Shown: positions 1-8,300, counted from the first letter of the stretch. The stretch is DNA of 64,000 nucleotides from JAEXOD01 sp964652025 (GCA_964652025.1 CAZYZX010000006.1:1-64000); one strand, 5' to 3'. Notes: generated from the letters alone by a model not told the origin. Made by a program: numbers and translations.

Positions 1-2
1 AA

Positions 3-1100
3 TCATTCGAAAATACTATAGGTAAAATATACACCCGCGCAACTAAAAACCATTACGAGTTTAGTGAAACAAAAGGTAGTGTAACATATAGTAATAGTTA
101 CTTAACCTTAAGCTTAGCAAAAGAAAAATTTACATTAGGGCAAGGTGCAAATGGAAATTTAGTATTATCTGATAGAGCGCCATCATTTCCAGCAATATAT
201 TTAAAACTATCCCCAGTCGATTGGTTAAAGTTTTATTACATGCACGGGTGGCTGATTAGCGGTGTAACAGATAGCGGGAAAATATACCAAACTGAAATGG
301 GGCAAAGACGCAGCGAAAAAGAAAAATATTGGGCAATGCATGCATTACAGATAATACCAATTCCACAACTTTCTATTACATTTGGAGAAACAATATTATA
401 TAGCGATAGAAGCATTTACGGAGGTTATTTAATTCCGTTTGTGTTTTTCCGCTCAGTAGACCACCAATTTTCTTATGGTAGTGGTGATAGCGGAAACAAT
501 GGCAGTTTTTTTGCTGAAATAAGTGGAAACCCAATAAATGGTGTTAATATGTATTTTTCCACTTTTATAGATGAATTTTCGTTAGAAAATTTATTAAAGG
601 GTAAAACAGATAGAAACCAATTAGGTTATACAATTGGAACAAAATTTATTACACCTTATGCAAAAGATTTAAAGATAACATTTGAATACACAAAAATATT
701 ACCTTGGGTTTATAGTAATTGGATACCAACGCAAACCTACACAAACTCTAATTATTTAATGGGGCATTATATTGGTCAAAATGCAGACCAGATTTACTTT
801 GCGGCAAATTATTATTTAATGTATAACTTAGAAATTGGAGGAACGTTTAGTTATACACGCAATGGTGGAATAAGCCATATTTATAATCAATACCATGCAC
901 CTGGTGAGCCATTTTTATATGGTTTAATAAGAAAGCAAACAGAGCTTGGATTAAATGTAACCTATGAAGTACTTTATGAATTAATAGCAAAATTAAACAT
1001 TAGATATACAAAAATATCAGATGAGGATACTAAGCGTACACCTAAATTCATGTTAGGTGATAATACCAAAGTAGATTTTACGCTATCTTATGGTTTGTAA
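3..1100 (+). CDS. Wzi-like capsule assembly / outer-membrane beta-barrel protein (5' partial)
   Basis: The reading frame is open from the left edge of the window (codons start at base 3), so the true start lies outside; the first in-frame ATG at 240 is internal. The visible 365 residues are rich in alternating aromatic and polar residues, as in an outer-membrane beta-barrel. The stretch LGQGANGNLVLSDRAPSFP near visible residues 44-62 resembles the signature of the Bacteroidota 'capsule assembly Wzi family' (a GxGxxGNLxLSDxAPSFP pattern), followed by YMHGWLISG. Wzi-type proteins sit in the outer membrane and help anchor or export surface polysaccharide. The C-terminus ends in a beta-strand-like FTLSYGL, typical of a barrel. 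The next gene, a methyltransferase, begins 2 nt after the stop, so the two are probably cotranscribed as part of a surface polysaccharide locus lying mostly to the left. The family assignment is by recalled motif only. Confidence 0.7.
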   Translation, partial: SFENTIGKIYTRATKNHYEFSETKGSVTYSNSYLTLSLAKEKFTLGQGANGNLVLSDRAPSFPAIYLKLSPVDWLKFYYMHGWLISGVTDSGKIYQTEMGQRRSEKEKYWAMHALQIIPIPQLSITFGETILYSDRSIYGGYLIPFVFFRSVDHQFSYGSGDSGNNGSFFAEISGNPINGVNMYFSTFIDEFSLENLLKGKTDRNQLGYTIGTKFITPYAKDLKITFEYTKILPWVYSNWIPTQTYTNSNYLMGHYIGQNADQIYFAANYYLMYNLEIGGTFSYTRNGGISHIYNQYHAPGEPFLYGLIRKQTELGLNVTYEVLYELIAKLNIRYTKISDEDTKRTPKFMLGDNTKVDFTLSYGL

Positions 1101-1102
1101 TA

Positions 1103-1750
1103 ATGCTAAATCCATTTAAACTATTAAAACTTAGTGCAAATGATAGAGTAAACAATTCATTAAGTTATAGATTACGAAAAAAAAGATTTGAAATTTTTTT
1201 ACAACAAATTAATCCTTCAAAAGATACAAAAATAATTGATATTGGCGGAACAGAAGTTATTTGGAAAGACAACAATTTAGATAAACAAGTAACAATTTTA
1301 AACATAAACTTTGGGGATATTGATAAAAATTTTATCTATATTAAAGCAGATGCTTGTAACACAGGCATAAAAAATAAAAGTTATGATGTAGCGTATTCCA
1401 ATAGTGTTATAGAACATGTTGGAGATTTTGGGCGGCAAAAACAGTTTGCAAACGAAATTAAAAGAATAGCTAAATCCTATTTTATCCAAACACCAAACAA
1501 ACACTTCCCCCTAGAGCAGCACTTTTTATTCCCGTTTTTTCAATACTTACCTAAAAAACTTAAACTTTTTATTGGTTTAAGATGGAAATACTCTACTGTT
1601 TACATTGGTGGAAAAGATTATCTAAAGCACGAAATAGAAAATATTAGACTTTTAACAAAAAATGAATTAAAAGAATTATTCCCCGATGCAATAATAATTA
1701 AAGAAAAATTTTTTGGATTTACGAAAAGTTTTATTGTAATTGGGAAATAG
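1103..1750 (+). CDS. class I SAM-dependent methyltransferase
   Basis: This 215-residue cytosolic protein has a SAM-binding motif I (IIDIGG, residues 44-49), an acidic residue after strand 2 region, and the post-II segment DVAYSNSVIEHVGD (about 95-108), which is the usual type-11 methyltransferase pattern in which the NSVIEH stretch follows strand 4. A PNKHFPLEQH segment near 130-142 resembles methyltransferases found in glycan and O-antigen clusters. It starts 2 nt after the Wzi-like gene, so a role in modifying a surface polysaccharide is a reasonable inference. The substrate cannot be read from the sequence. Downstream of its stop the repeat arrays begin almost at once. Confidence 0.75.
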   Translation: MLNPFKLLKLSANDRVNNSLSYRLRKKRFEIFLQQINPSKDTKIIDIGGTEVIWKDNNLDKQVTILNINFGDIDKNFIYIKADACNTGIKNKSYDVAYSNSVIEHVGDFGRQKQFANEIKRIAKSYFIQTPNKHFPLEQHFLFPFFQYLPKKLKLFIGLRWKYSTVYIGGKDYLKHEIENIRLLTKNELKELFPDAIIIKEKFFGFTKSFIVIGK

Positions 1751-1758
1751 AATAAAGC

Positions 1759-1835
1759 AGACTACAGACTACAGATGATAGACTACAGACTACAGATGAT
1801 AGATTATAGACGATAGATGAGAGATGATAGATATA
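1759..1835 (+). repeat. heptamer repeat array, left (11 units of AGANNNN)
   Basis: Eleven consecutive 7-nt units, each beginning AGA (AGACTAC, AGATGAT, AGATTAT, AGACGAT and variants), run without a break. The first 42 nt are two perfect copies of a 21-nt unit at 1759-1779 and 1780-1800. The array sits between the methyltransferase stop and the four-helix-bundle gene. A related array in the same orientation follows the gene and an inverted array lies beyond it, so the three probably belong to one element. Confidence 0.85.
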
Positions 1836-1901
1836 ATGTGTGTAAAATTTAATTATAATATTGGTAAAGAATTAGTTATTCATAAATAATTGAGAATAAT
1901 A

Positions 1902-2265
1902 ATGAGCTATAAAGAATTAGCGGTCTGGCAAAAAAGTATTGAATTTACTTATTGAATTTACTGTTGATATCTATAAACTTACTCAAACTTTCCCCAAAGA
2001 TGAGTTATACGGTATAACTTCACAAATACGCAGTGCAGCTGTTTCCATCCCTTCCAACATCGCTGAAGGGAATGAACGAGATAGCAAAAAAGAATTTAAT
2101 CAATTTTTACATATAGCTTTAGGTTCTGCTGCCGAACTTAGTACTCAATTATTAATAGCAAAAGAATTGAGTTATATTGAGCAATCAAAATATATCGTAA
2201 TTGAATCTCGTTTAACTGAAATTCAAAAAATGATACACGGATTGATTAAGACACTTAGAAGATAG
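1902..2265 (+). pseudogene. four-helix-bundle (S23 / 23S rRNA IVS-type) protein, frameshifted by a 13-bp tandem duplication
   Basis: The S23/IVS family is a small four-helix-bundle protein of about 115-125 residues encoded in rRNA intervening sequences and as scattered single genes; its function is poorly known. The canonical N-terminus (M-S-Y-K-E-L-A-V-W-Q-K-S) is encoded from ATG 1902, but this frame hits TGA at 1953-1955. The remainder, with the diagnostic LYGITSQIRSAAVSIPSNIAEG motif, is in the +1 frame. The cause is visible: TATTGAATTTACT occurs twice in tandem (1937-1949 and 1950-1962). Removing one copy restores a continuous 116-residue protein. A TTG at 1939 could start a shortened version of 108 residues lacking part of the first helix. 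The gene may therefore be dead, or the duplication may be reversible by slippage. Its TAG stop is embedded at the start of the following repeat array. Confidence 0.85.
1937..1962 (+). repeat. 13-bp perfect tandem duplication
   Basis: TATTGAATTTACT is present twice head to tail (1937-1949, 1950-1962). Thirteen is not a multiple of three, so it shifts the reading frame of the four-helix-bundle gene. Confidence 0.95.
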
Positions 2266-2326
2266 ACTGCAGACTATAGACTACAGATTATAGATGAAAG
2301 ATTATAGACGTCAGACGATAAATGAT
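2264..2326 (+). repeat. heptamer repeat array, right, direct orientation (about 9 units)
   Basis: Nine 7-nt units in register (AGACTGC, AGACTAT, AGACTAC, AGATTAT, AGATGAA, AGATTAT, AGACGTC, AGACGAT, AAATGAT), the same family as the array at 1759-1835. It begins within the stop codon of the four-helix-bundle gene. Confidence 0.85.
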
Positions 2327-2342
2327 AATAGTAAAAATTTCT

Positions 2343-2398
2343 TATTTCTTAAGTCTTATATCTAAAGTCTATAGTCTAAATTCTAAATTCTGAAGTCT
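2343..2398 (-). repeat. heptamer repeat array, inverted (8 units)
   Basis: Read on the minus strand from 2398 down, eight 7-nt units begin with AGA or a close variant (AGACTTC, AGAATTT twice, AGACTAT, AGACTTT, AGATATA, AGACTTA, AGAAATA). It is inverted relative to the two arrays on its left, so the element has inverted ends and the transcript could fold 2264-2326 against 2343-2398. Confidence 0.8.
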
Positions 2399-2454
2399 AA
2401 TTTTTTTCTTGCATTTAAAATAAAATAATATTAAATTTACAGTCTAAATTTTTA

Positions 2455-2528
2455 GGGCCTGTAGCTCAGTCGGTTAGAGCATCTGACTCATAATCAGAGG
2501 GTCCGCGGTTCGATTCCGTGCAGGCCCA
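2455..2528 (+). tRNA. tRNA with CAT anticodon (elongator Met, or Ile2 after lysidine modification)
   Basis: A full cloverleaf is visible. The acceptor GGGCCTG (2455-2461) pairs with CAGGCCC (2521-2527), with A at 2528 as discriminator. D stem GCTC/GAGC; anticodon stem TCTGA/TCAGA around loop CTCATAA; T stem CGCGG/CCGTG with loop TTCGATT. Position 1 is paired, and the anticodon stem lacks the three G-C pairs of initiator tRNA, so it is not fMet. Met and Ile2 cannot be separated with confidence by eye. The CCA tail is not encoded. Confidence 0.93.
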
Positions 2529-2534
2529 CAAAAT

Positions 2535-2562
2535 AAAATCCCGCATTATTGCGGGATTTTTT
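2535..2562 (+). terminator. Rho-independent terminator after the tRNA
   Basis: An 11-bp stem, AAAATCCCGCA (2535-2545) with TGCGGGATTTT (2550-2560), closes a TTAT loop and runs into T residues. Confidence 0.8.
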
Positions 2563-2571
2563 GTTTTAAAC

Positions 2572-2601
2572 AAAAAAACTCCGATAAAAAATATCGGAGT
2601 T
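2572..2601 (-). terminator. Rho-independent terminator for the minus-strand metal operon
   Basis: AACTCCGATA (2577-2586) pairs with TATCGGAGTT (2592-2601) around a short A-rich loop. On the minus strand the stem is followed by a T run (A run at 2572-2578 on the plus strand), 16 bases past the stop of the YHS gene. Confidence 0.75.
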
Positions 2602-2617
2602 AAAATAAAATTAACAA

Positions 2618-2953
2618 CTAACGTTTACCTTTAAATCTTGTACCAGCTTCGTTTAGGTTTTTAATATATTTTTCTGGGTTTTTAGCAAATTTTTCATCGC
2701 ACCCGGCACAGCAAAATCCCCACAATTTACCATCATAAAAATAAGTTGGTGCATTTTCATCAACAGGATTACCCATTACTGGACAAACCTTATTCCAAGG
2801 TTTTTGCTGTTTAACACTATTGTTATTAATATTTTCTACTTTTAAGGTATCAGAATCTTCAACATGGCAACTAGAAGCTTTGGTTGAATCTTGTGCAAAA
2901 CTTGTAAAATTAAATGTAAATAAAAAGCCGAATATTATTATTAAAGTTTTCAA
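2618..2953 (-). CDS. secreted YHS-domain (TRASH-like) heavy-metal-binding protein
   Basis: A 111-residue exported protein: residues 1-20 form a signal peptide ending S-F-A-Q. After a variable linker with C29 and H30, residues 52-100 form a YHS domain with CPVMGNPVDEN (C57) and the cysteine-rich turn GFCCAGCDEKF (C81, C82, C85), then the usual KNPEKYIKN helix. YHS domains bind metal, most often copper, and occur in metal-sensing or transport proteins. It is the last gene of a minus-strand operon with a TonB-dependent receptor (29-nt gap) and a cysteine-rich secreted protein, which supports a periplasmic metal chaperone or scavenger role. The specific metal is an inference. Confidence 0.8.
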   Translation of the reverse strand: MKTLIIIFGFLFTFNFTSFAQDSTKASSCHVEDSDTLKVENINNNSVKQQKPWNKVCPVMGNPVDENAPTYFYDGKLWGFCCAGCDEKFAKNPEKYIKNLNEAGTRFKGKR

Positions 2954-2981
2954 TTTAATTCTCCATTAAAAATTTATAAAT

Positions 2982-5165
2982 TTATTTAATACTTAATCTA
3001 ATGCCGGCATAAAACTTAATTCCGTCAATTGGTCCATAAATTAAAGAGGAATCGAAATAATTGCCAAAAGGATTTTGCGGGTCAATTATAGGATTAGATT
3101 GTTTGTAATTAGTTAAATTTTCCCCACCTAAATAAATTTCAAAGTAATCAATTTTTTTAGTTACTTGAGCATTAATATTAACAAATGATTTAAATGTTTC
3201 AGGTCTTCTAAATTCAATAGGATTATCTTTTGTGGATGGAATTCTGCCAGGTCCGTTAAGTAAAAACGAAGCATCAAATAACCAATCTTCATCATCATTA
3301 GCATAAGATAAGGTTACAAGAACTTTATACCTGCTTAATAACGGTTTTTCTCTTGCAGTGTTATTAATTAACATTTTAACGTCAGTATATCTATAAGCAG
3401 AGCTAATTTGTAAATTATGAAATAATTCATAATTAAGTTCTAGTTGGTAGGTGTTAGAATAAGAATTGCCATTAACTTCATAAAACATAACTTTTCTAAC
3501 GTCTGTATCTAAATCTACAACAGTTTGTTTTAAAAAATCTATATGATAATAATCAGCAGCTATCATTAAATCTTTATCAGCAATAGTAATATATTGGGTA
3601 ATGTTAAATCCATAATTAATGGACTCTTCATATTTTGGATTACCAATAATTTCAAATTTACGGGAACTTGGCAAAAAATTAGTGTTATCAGCAATTAAAT
3701 TAACTGTTCTAAATCCTTTACCAACCGAAGCGCGTAAAGTTGTATTATCGGATAATTCAAATTTTGAGTGAAGACGAGGTGTGAAAAAAGTACCATAAAG
3801 ATTATGAAAATCCACACGCATACCAGGAACTAACGACAAGCCTGAAGATGGAGAGAAATTATACTCTGCAAAAATACCGGGCACTGATTCGATTTTATTC
3901 ATGTTAGTGGCATTTAATTTTTCAGAAAGTTTTACATAATTAAAACTACCACCTAAAATAAATTTATGTATTTCATTTTCTGTTTCAGTTTCAAAAATTA
4001 CTTTAGCAGTAAAAGTATTTTGATTAGCATTATAGATTGTATTGCCATAGTTAGATTTTTGATCGTGAAATTGAGCACTAATTATAGTTCCTAAGCTAGT
4101 ATATGGTTCATTATTAAAGATATACCCGTTACGTGCGTAAAACATAAAACGATTTGATTTTATATTTATTAAGTATGGGTTTACATGAACATTCATTTGT
4201 CCAGCTTCTCTTTTTTCTGATAGATAATGAAATCCGAAATCTGATTCAAAATTTGCATGATTATCATATTTCCATCTGTTAAGAATGTTAATTTGTGATG
4301 ATTTGGGTATATCGGTAAAGTTATCCCCATTATCATCTTTTTTTGTATTAAAATCTGAGTGGGCTAATACCAAAGTATTTAGGTGTTCAGATAAACTAAG
4401 TTTGTAATTAGCGTTTATATCAGTTTTTAAATGCGAACTTTGAAATAAATTAAGATAATATTTTTCCTCATCAGTAGGTTTTTTAAATCCCATGTTTATC
4501 TGTCCAGAAATGGATTCATAACCATTAACAACAGAAGCAGAACCTTTGGAAATGCTAATTTCAGAGATCCAAGGACCGGGCACAAAGCCTAAGCCAAAGT
4601 TTTTACCTAAACCATTAAAAATTGGTACGTTTTCAAAAAGGATTTGTGAATAAAGACCAGCTAAACCTAACATTTGAATTTGTCTAGAACCAGTTACTGC
4701 GTCTTGATACTGAACGTCTACAGTTGCGTTTGTAGTAAAACTTTCCCCAAGGTTACAGCAAGCTGCTTTAACTAATTCTTTGCTTGTTAAAACTTCTGTA
4801 TGCAAGGGTGCTATATTATCTACAAATTTAGAAAAACGAGTTCCTGTAATTACAATTTCCTTTAATTCTCTGTTTAAGCTTAAAACTACTTCTAATGTGT
4901 CATCTTCGCTATTAACTAAAATTTTAACTGGTTTATAACCAATATAGCTAACAACTAAATTTGCGCTCTCTTTATATTTTGGAATGGTAAAAAAGCCCAA
5001 ATTGTTAGTTGCAACACCAATATTAGTACCTTCCCAATAAACATTGGCACTAGCAAGAGGAATTTTTTTGCCATCATTTTGCTCAAAAACATATCCAGTT
5101 AAATTTTGGGCAAATGATAGCGAAGCAAATGAAAATATAAAAGTTAAAAAATATTTATAGTACAT
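2982..5165 (-). CDS. TonB-dependent outer-membrane receptor, probably for a metal (copper-type cluster)
   Basis: This 727-residue protein has a signal peptide (1-19), a carboxypeptidase-regulatory-like beta-sandwich (about 20-95, LTGYVFEQNDGKKIPLASANV), a plug domain (about 110-225) and a 22-strand-type barrel to the C-terminus, which ends in the barrel-like YAGIRLSIK. The plug contains a Cys-Cys pair (AACCNLGES, about 135-143) and the stretch RQIQMLGLAG, which I associate with the Bacteroidota receptors encoded next to heavy-metal-associated proteins. A clear SD (GAGGTAGAAG) precedes the ATG. It lies between a Cys-rich secreted protein upstream and a YHS protein downstream. Transport of a metal or metallophore is inferred from this setting; the receptor class itself is clear. 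Confidence 0.85.
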   Translation of the reverse strand: MYYKYFLTFIFSFASLSFAQNLTGYVFEQNDGKKIPLASANVYWEGTNIGVATNNLGFFTIPKYKESANLVVSYIGYKPVKILVNSEDDTLEVVLSLNRELKEIVITGTRFSKFVDNIAPLHTEVLTSKELVKAACCNLGESFTTNATVDVQYQDAVTGSRQIQMLGLAGLYSQILFENVPIFNGLGKNFGLGFVPGPWISEISISKGSASVVNGYESISGQINMGFKKPTDEEKYYLNLFQSSHLKTDINANYKLSLSEHLNTLVLAHSDFNTKKDDNGDNFTDIPKSSQINILNRWKYDNHANFESDFGFHYLSEKREAGQMNVHVNPYLINIKSNRFMFYARNGYIFNNEPYTSLGTIISAQFHDQKSNYGNTIYNANQNTFTAKVIFETETENEIHKFILGGSFNYVKLSEKLNATNMNKIESVPGIFAEYNFSPSSGLSLVPGMRVDFHNLYGTFFTPRLHSKFELSDNTTLRASVGKGFRTVNLIADNTNFLPSSRKFEIIGNPKYEESINYGFNITQYITIADKDLMIAADYYHIDFLKQTVVDLDTDVRKVMFYEVNGNSYSNTYQLELNYELFHNLQISSAYRYTDVKMLINNTAREKPLLSRYKVLVTLSYANDDEDWLFDASFLLNGPGRIPSTKDNPIEFRRPETFKSFVNINAQVTKKIDYFEIYLGGENLTNYKQSNPIIDPQNPFGNYFDSSLIYGPIDGIKFYAGIRLSIK

Positions 5166-5212
5166 CTTCTACCTCATTAAAATTAATAAATAACAAAAAG
5201 TCTAAATCAATT

Positions 5213-5647
5213 TTAACAAGATAAAAGGTCTATTTTAAGCTCGTTCTTTTTAATTATTAGATTTTTACCAAAATCTGTTGGAGGTATAAAAGTTGAAAAT
5301 TCTAAGATGTAAAAATTATTTTTTATAGGGTCTATTTTAAGAAAATTAACAATTTGAACGGTTATAACTTTATTTAAATCAAAAGATTGAATGGAGTTTA
5401 ATTGAATATCTGCTTTTGCAATAATTACTTCATCAGCGCAGCAATCAATTTTATTTTTGTAATTATTTTCTGGTAAAGGATTACCACAACAATCAACTTC
5501 GTTCAAGTTGTGAGAGCAATCTTGGCATTCACTATAAAAATGAGTGCCGGATTTATCACAAATGTGAATATAGATTGGTATACCTACAGACGAGGTTAAA
5601 AAAGTAAAAATAATTAATATTGAGACTAAGCTTTTAATTCTGTTCAC
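5213..5647 (-). CDS. small secreted Cys-rich protein, resembling the HYC_CC_PP family
   Basis: A 144-residue protein starting at GTG 5647 with an N-terminal hydrophobic signal or anchor segment (about 5-25). It then has IHIC (27-30), a C-x2-C (C41, C44), two Cys-Cys pairs (C53-C54, C69-C70) and a late FIPPTDF motif. The order of a His/Cys motif, CC and PP matches the small Bacteroidota family named HYC_CC_PP, whose genes usually lie beside metal-linked TonB receptors; here the first motif reads HIC rather than HYC. It is the first gene of the metal operon and has a good candidate promoter directly upstream. A metal-binding envelope role is likely but unproven. Confidence 0.6.
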   Translation of the reverse strand: MNRIKSLVSILIIFTFLTSSVGIPIYIHICDKSGTHFYSECQDCSHNLNEVDCCGNPLPENNYKNKIDCCADEVIIAKADIQLNSIQSFDLNKVITVQIVNFLKIDPIKNNFYILEFSTFIPPTDFGKNLIIKKNELKIDLLSC

Positions 5648-5666
5648 ATTAAAACTATGTTTTTTG

Positions 5667-5697
5667 CAAATATAAGATATTTTGTCGTAATTATCAA
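5667..5697 (-). promoter_or_regulatory. candidate Bacteroidota-type promoter of the metal operon
   Basis: Read on the minus strand, TTG (5697-5695) is followed after 20 nt by TATATTTG (5674-5667), an exact match to the -7 consensus TAnnTTTG. The predicted transcription start lies about 15 nt before the GTG start at 5647, giving a very short leader. Confidence 0.45.
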
Positions 5698-5790
5698 CTT
5701 TTTATTAACTTATTTTTAAAATAAAATTTGTTAAAATTAAAAAATATTTAGTAACTTAAATAATATGTATTTTTGAAATTTGGAGTTAGA

Positions 5791-8172
5791 ATGAGAAAAT
5801 TATTTTTAACACTTATCATAATATTTCAAGCTATTGTTATAAATTCTCAACCACTTAAAGATATTATATCGCCTATAAATGCATATGCAGGTATAGAAGA
5901 TTCATTAGTTATAGATGATTTATTTTATCACGAAAATTATAACATTAAGATTTTAGAAAATAAAAATATTAAAGCTAAATTAGATTTAAACAAGAGATTG
6001 TTATATATATTACCATCAAAAGATTTTAGTGGTGCGGATTTATTGCAATTTGAGTGTAATGGGGATACATATTCTGTTTTAGTAATTGCAAGGGCAAAGT
6101 ATCCATATACTTTTAAGTTCAAACCAAGCACTGAACCCAAACATATTTCGGTTTTTGGTAACTTTAATGGGTGGAATAGAAGCGATTTGTATCTTAAGAA
6201 AGGTGAGGATGGTATTTATTATGGTACTTATAATTTTGATCCGGGAAAGTATGAATATAAATTTTATGTTGATGGGAACGAATATTTAGATCAATTTAAT
6301 CGCGATTCAATAGCAAATGGTATTGGTGGTTTTAATTCCTTTTTAGTTATTAAAGATAAAGCTGATAACAATTCTTATTTATACATAGATGAACAAAAAA
6401 GTAAAAAAGATAAATTGATTTTAACTTTTAATTACTCTAAGGGAGAATTATCTCAAGATATTACGGAAAATGATGTAATTGCTTTATTAGATAATTTTAA
6501 GTTAACAGATGAAATAAAAGTGAATAATAATAAAGTAATAGTTAGTTTGGATAAGAGTAAATTAAAAGGGGATAAAAGACTAAGAATATTGATTAATAAC
6601 CGAAATAAATTAACTAACATACAAACTGTGCTGCTATATGATGGAAAAGTTAGAGATGCAAAGAGTCCATTTTGTTGGTACGATGGGATAATCTATTCTT
6701 TGCTAACAGATAGATTTTATAATGGAGATAAAACAAATGATAATCCATTAAAGCATGATTCCTTATTTTTACCTGCTAATTACCAAGGTGGGGATTTTAA
6801 AGGTATAATTAAGAAAATAGAAGATGGTTACATAACAAAATTGGGCATAAATGCAATATGGATATCGCCAGTATACGATAATCCAAATGTTCCATATCGA
6901 GAGTATCCCGCTCCACATCGTTGGTATAGTGGTTATCATGGGTATTGGCCCATTAGTGATACAAGGGTTGAGGAACATTTTGGTACTATGGATGAGCTTA
7001 AACAGCTTGTTAAAACAGCCCACAAACATGGGATAAAAGTTTTATTAGATTTTGTTTCGAATCATACTCATATAGATCATGATAACTTTAAAAATCACCC
7101 AGAGTGGTATGGTAAATTGGAATTGCCCGATGGTAGATTAAATTTAAGATTTTGGGATGAATATAGACTAACCACATGGTTTGAGCCATATTTACCTTCT
7201 TACGATTACTTGGGCTCTAAAGAAGCTTTAGAACATGTTTCAGAAAATGCAGTTTGGTGGCTTAAAGAAACGGGAGCAGATGGTTTTAGACACGATGCAG
7301 TTAAGCATGTACCAAATGAATTTTGGCGGGAATTAACAAAAAAGCTTAAAACAAAGCTTGAACCAGAAAGGGGAATAATGACTTATCAAATTGGAGAAAC
7401 TTTTGGTTCATATGGTTTAATTAGCTCGTATGTAAATAATGGACAGCTTAGCAGTCAATTTAATTTTAATTTGTTTGATACAACTATTCCGGTTTTTATT
7501 GACCCAAAAGTTTCGTTTTCTGTATTGGCAAACGAGTTAAAGCAAACTGAAAGGGTTTATGGGAACCCACACTATATGGGGAATATTATGGATAGCCATG
7601 ATAAAGTAAGATTTATGAGCTATGCAGATAAAGACATTAGACCAGGTGGTGAAAACTTGGGTGCAGAGCTTGCATGGACAAACCCGCCCGTTGTTGATAA
7701 TCCGGAAAGTTATAAATATCCTGCTTTATATTATGCATTTATGAATACTATCCCGGGTGTACCAGTAATTTATTATGGTTCAGAATGGGGAATGACTGGG
7801 GCAAGTGACCCAGATAATAGAAGAATGATGAAATTTGAAAATGATTTAGATAAATATCAATTAGACTTACTTAACAAAACAAGAAAGATAATTAATATTA
7901 GAAAAAATTCCACAGCATTAAAATATGGGGATTTAATACCTGTATTAATAGAACATGACATTTTTGCTTATTTAAGAACAGATTTTAATGAGAAAATACT
8001 GGTAGTATTAAATAAAAGTGAGCAAAGTAAAAATATAAATATAAGTTTACCAGAGTTATTAAAATGTAGTAATGGGTTAGATTTATATAGTGGACAAAAA
8101 TATAAAATTAAAGAAAATAAATTGACAGTTTTATTAAAAGATAAAGAATTTGCAATTATAAAATTAAAATAG
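5791..8172 (+). CDS. secreted GH13 alpha-amylase-family glycosidase with CBM48-like domain
   Basis: The chosen ATG at 5791 has an SD (GGAG, 5782-5785); an upstream TTG at 5773 would only add six residues before the signal peptide (about 1-19). The 793-residue product has an N-terminal beta domain (20-100), an AMPK/CBM48-like glycan-binding domain (about 108-190, with GNFNGWNR and KYEYKFYVDG), a second beta domain and a GH13 (beta/alpha)8 barrel. Catalytic residues are visible: nucleophile D502 in GFRHDAVKH, acid/base E536 in QIGETFG, and D604 in MDSHD; region I reads DFVSNHTH. A small C-terminal beta domain follows. It should hydrolyse alpha-glucans such as starch, glycogen or maltodextrin outside the cytoplasm; neopullulanase-type specificity is possible. 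There is no type IX C-terminal sorting domain. A TonB receptor follows 178 nt downstream. Confidence 0.88.
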   Translation: MRKLFLTLIIIFQAIVINSQPLKDIISPINAYAGIEDSLVIDDLFYHENYNIKILENKNIKAKLDLNKRLLYILPSKDFSGADLLQFECNGDTYSVLVIARAKYPYTFKFKPSTEPKHISVFGNFNGWNRSDLYLKKGEDGIYYGTYNFDPGKYEYKFYVDGNEYLDQFNRDSIANGIGGFNSFLVIKDKADNNSYLYIDEQKSKKDKLILTFNYSKGELSQDITENDVIALLDNFKLTDEIKVNNNKVIVSLDKSKLKGDKRLRILINNRNKLTNIQTVLLYDGKVRDAKSPFCWYDGIIYSLLTDRFYNGDKTNDNPLKHDSLFLPANYQGGDFKGIIKKIEDGYITKLGINAIWISPVYDNPNVPYREYPAPHRWYSGYHGYWPISDTRVEEHFGTMDELKQLVKTAHKHGIKVLLDFVSNHTHIDHDNFKNHPEWYGKLELPDGRLNLRFWDEYRLTTWFEPYLPSYDYLGSKEALEHVSENAVWWLKETGADGFRHDAVKHVPNEFWRELTKKLKTKLEPERGIMTYQIGETFGSYGLISSYVNNGQLSSQFNFNLFDTTIPVFIDPKVSFSVLANELKQTERVYGNPHYMGNIMDSHDKVRFMSYADKDIRPGGENLGAELAWTNPPVVDNPESYKYPALYYAFMNTIPGVPVIYYGSEWGMTGASDPDNRRMMKFENDLDKYQLDLLNKTRKIINIRKNSTALKYGDLIPVLIEHDIFAYLRTDFNEKILVVLNKSEQSKNINISLPELLKCSNGLDLYSGQKYKIKENKLTVLLKDKEFAIIKLK

Positions 8173-8300
8173 ATTTGGGTAATTAATATTAATTTATTAT
8201 TTTATAAATACCAAAAAAAGTCAAGTTAAAAAACTGTTATTAAATCGTTAAATAATTTTTGTATACTTGAAATTAAGTTAAATAGTAAGAATATTTGGAG

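Noticed and set aside
240..1100. Treating ATG 240 as the true start of the first gene
   Set aside because: The same frame is open to the window edge and the family-specific motif lies upstream of 240.
1759..2398. Possible CRISPR array from the regular repeats
   Set aside because: Units are 7 nt with no spacers of 25-40 nt, and no cas genes are present.
2455..2528. Initiator tRNA-fMet
   Set aside because: The first acceptor pair is G-C and the anticodon stem lacks the three consecutive G-C pairs of initiator tRNA.
5791..8172. Type IX secretion cargo (amylase)
   Set aside because: The C-terminus is a short amylase beta domain with no recognisable type IX sorting signature.
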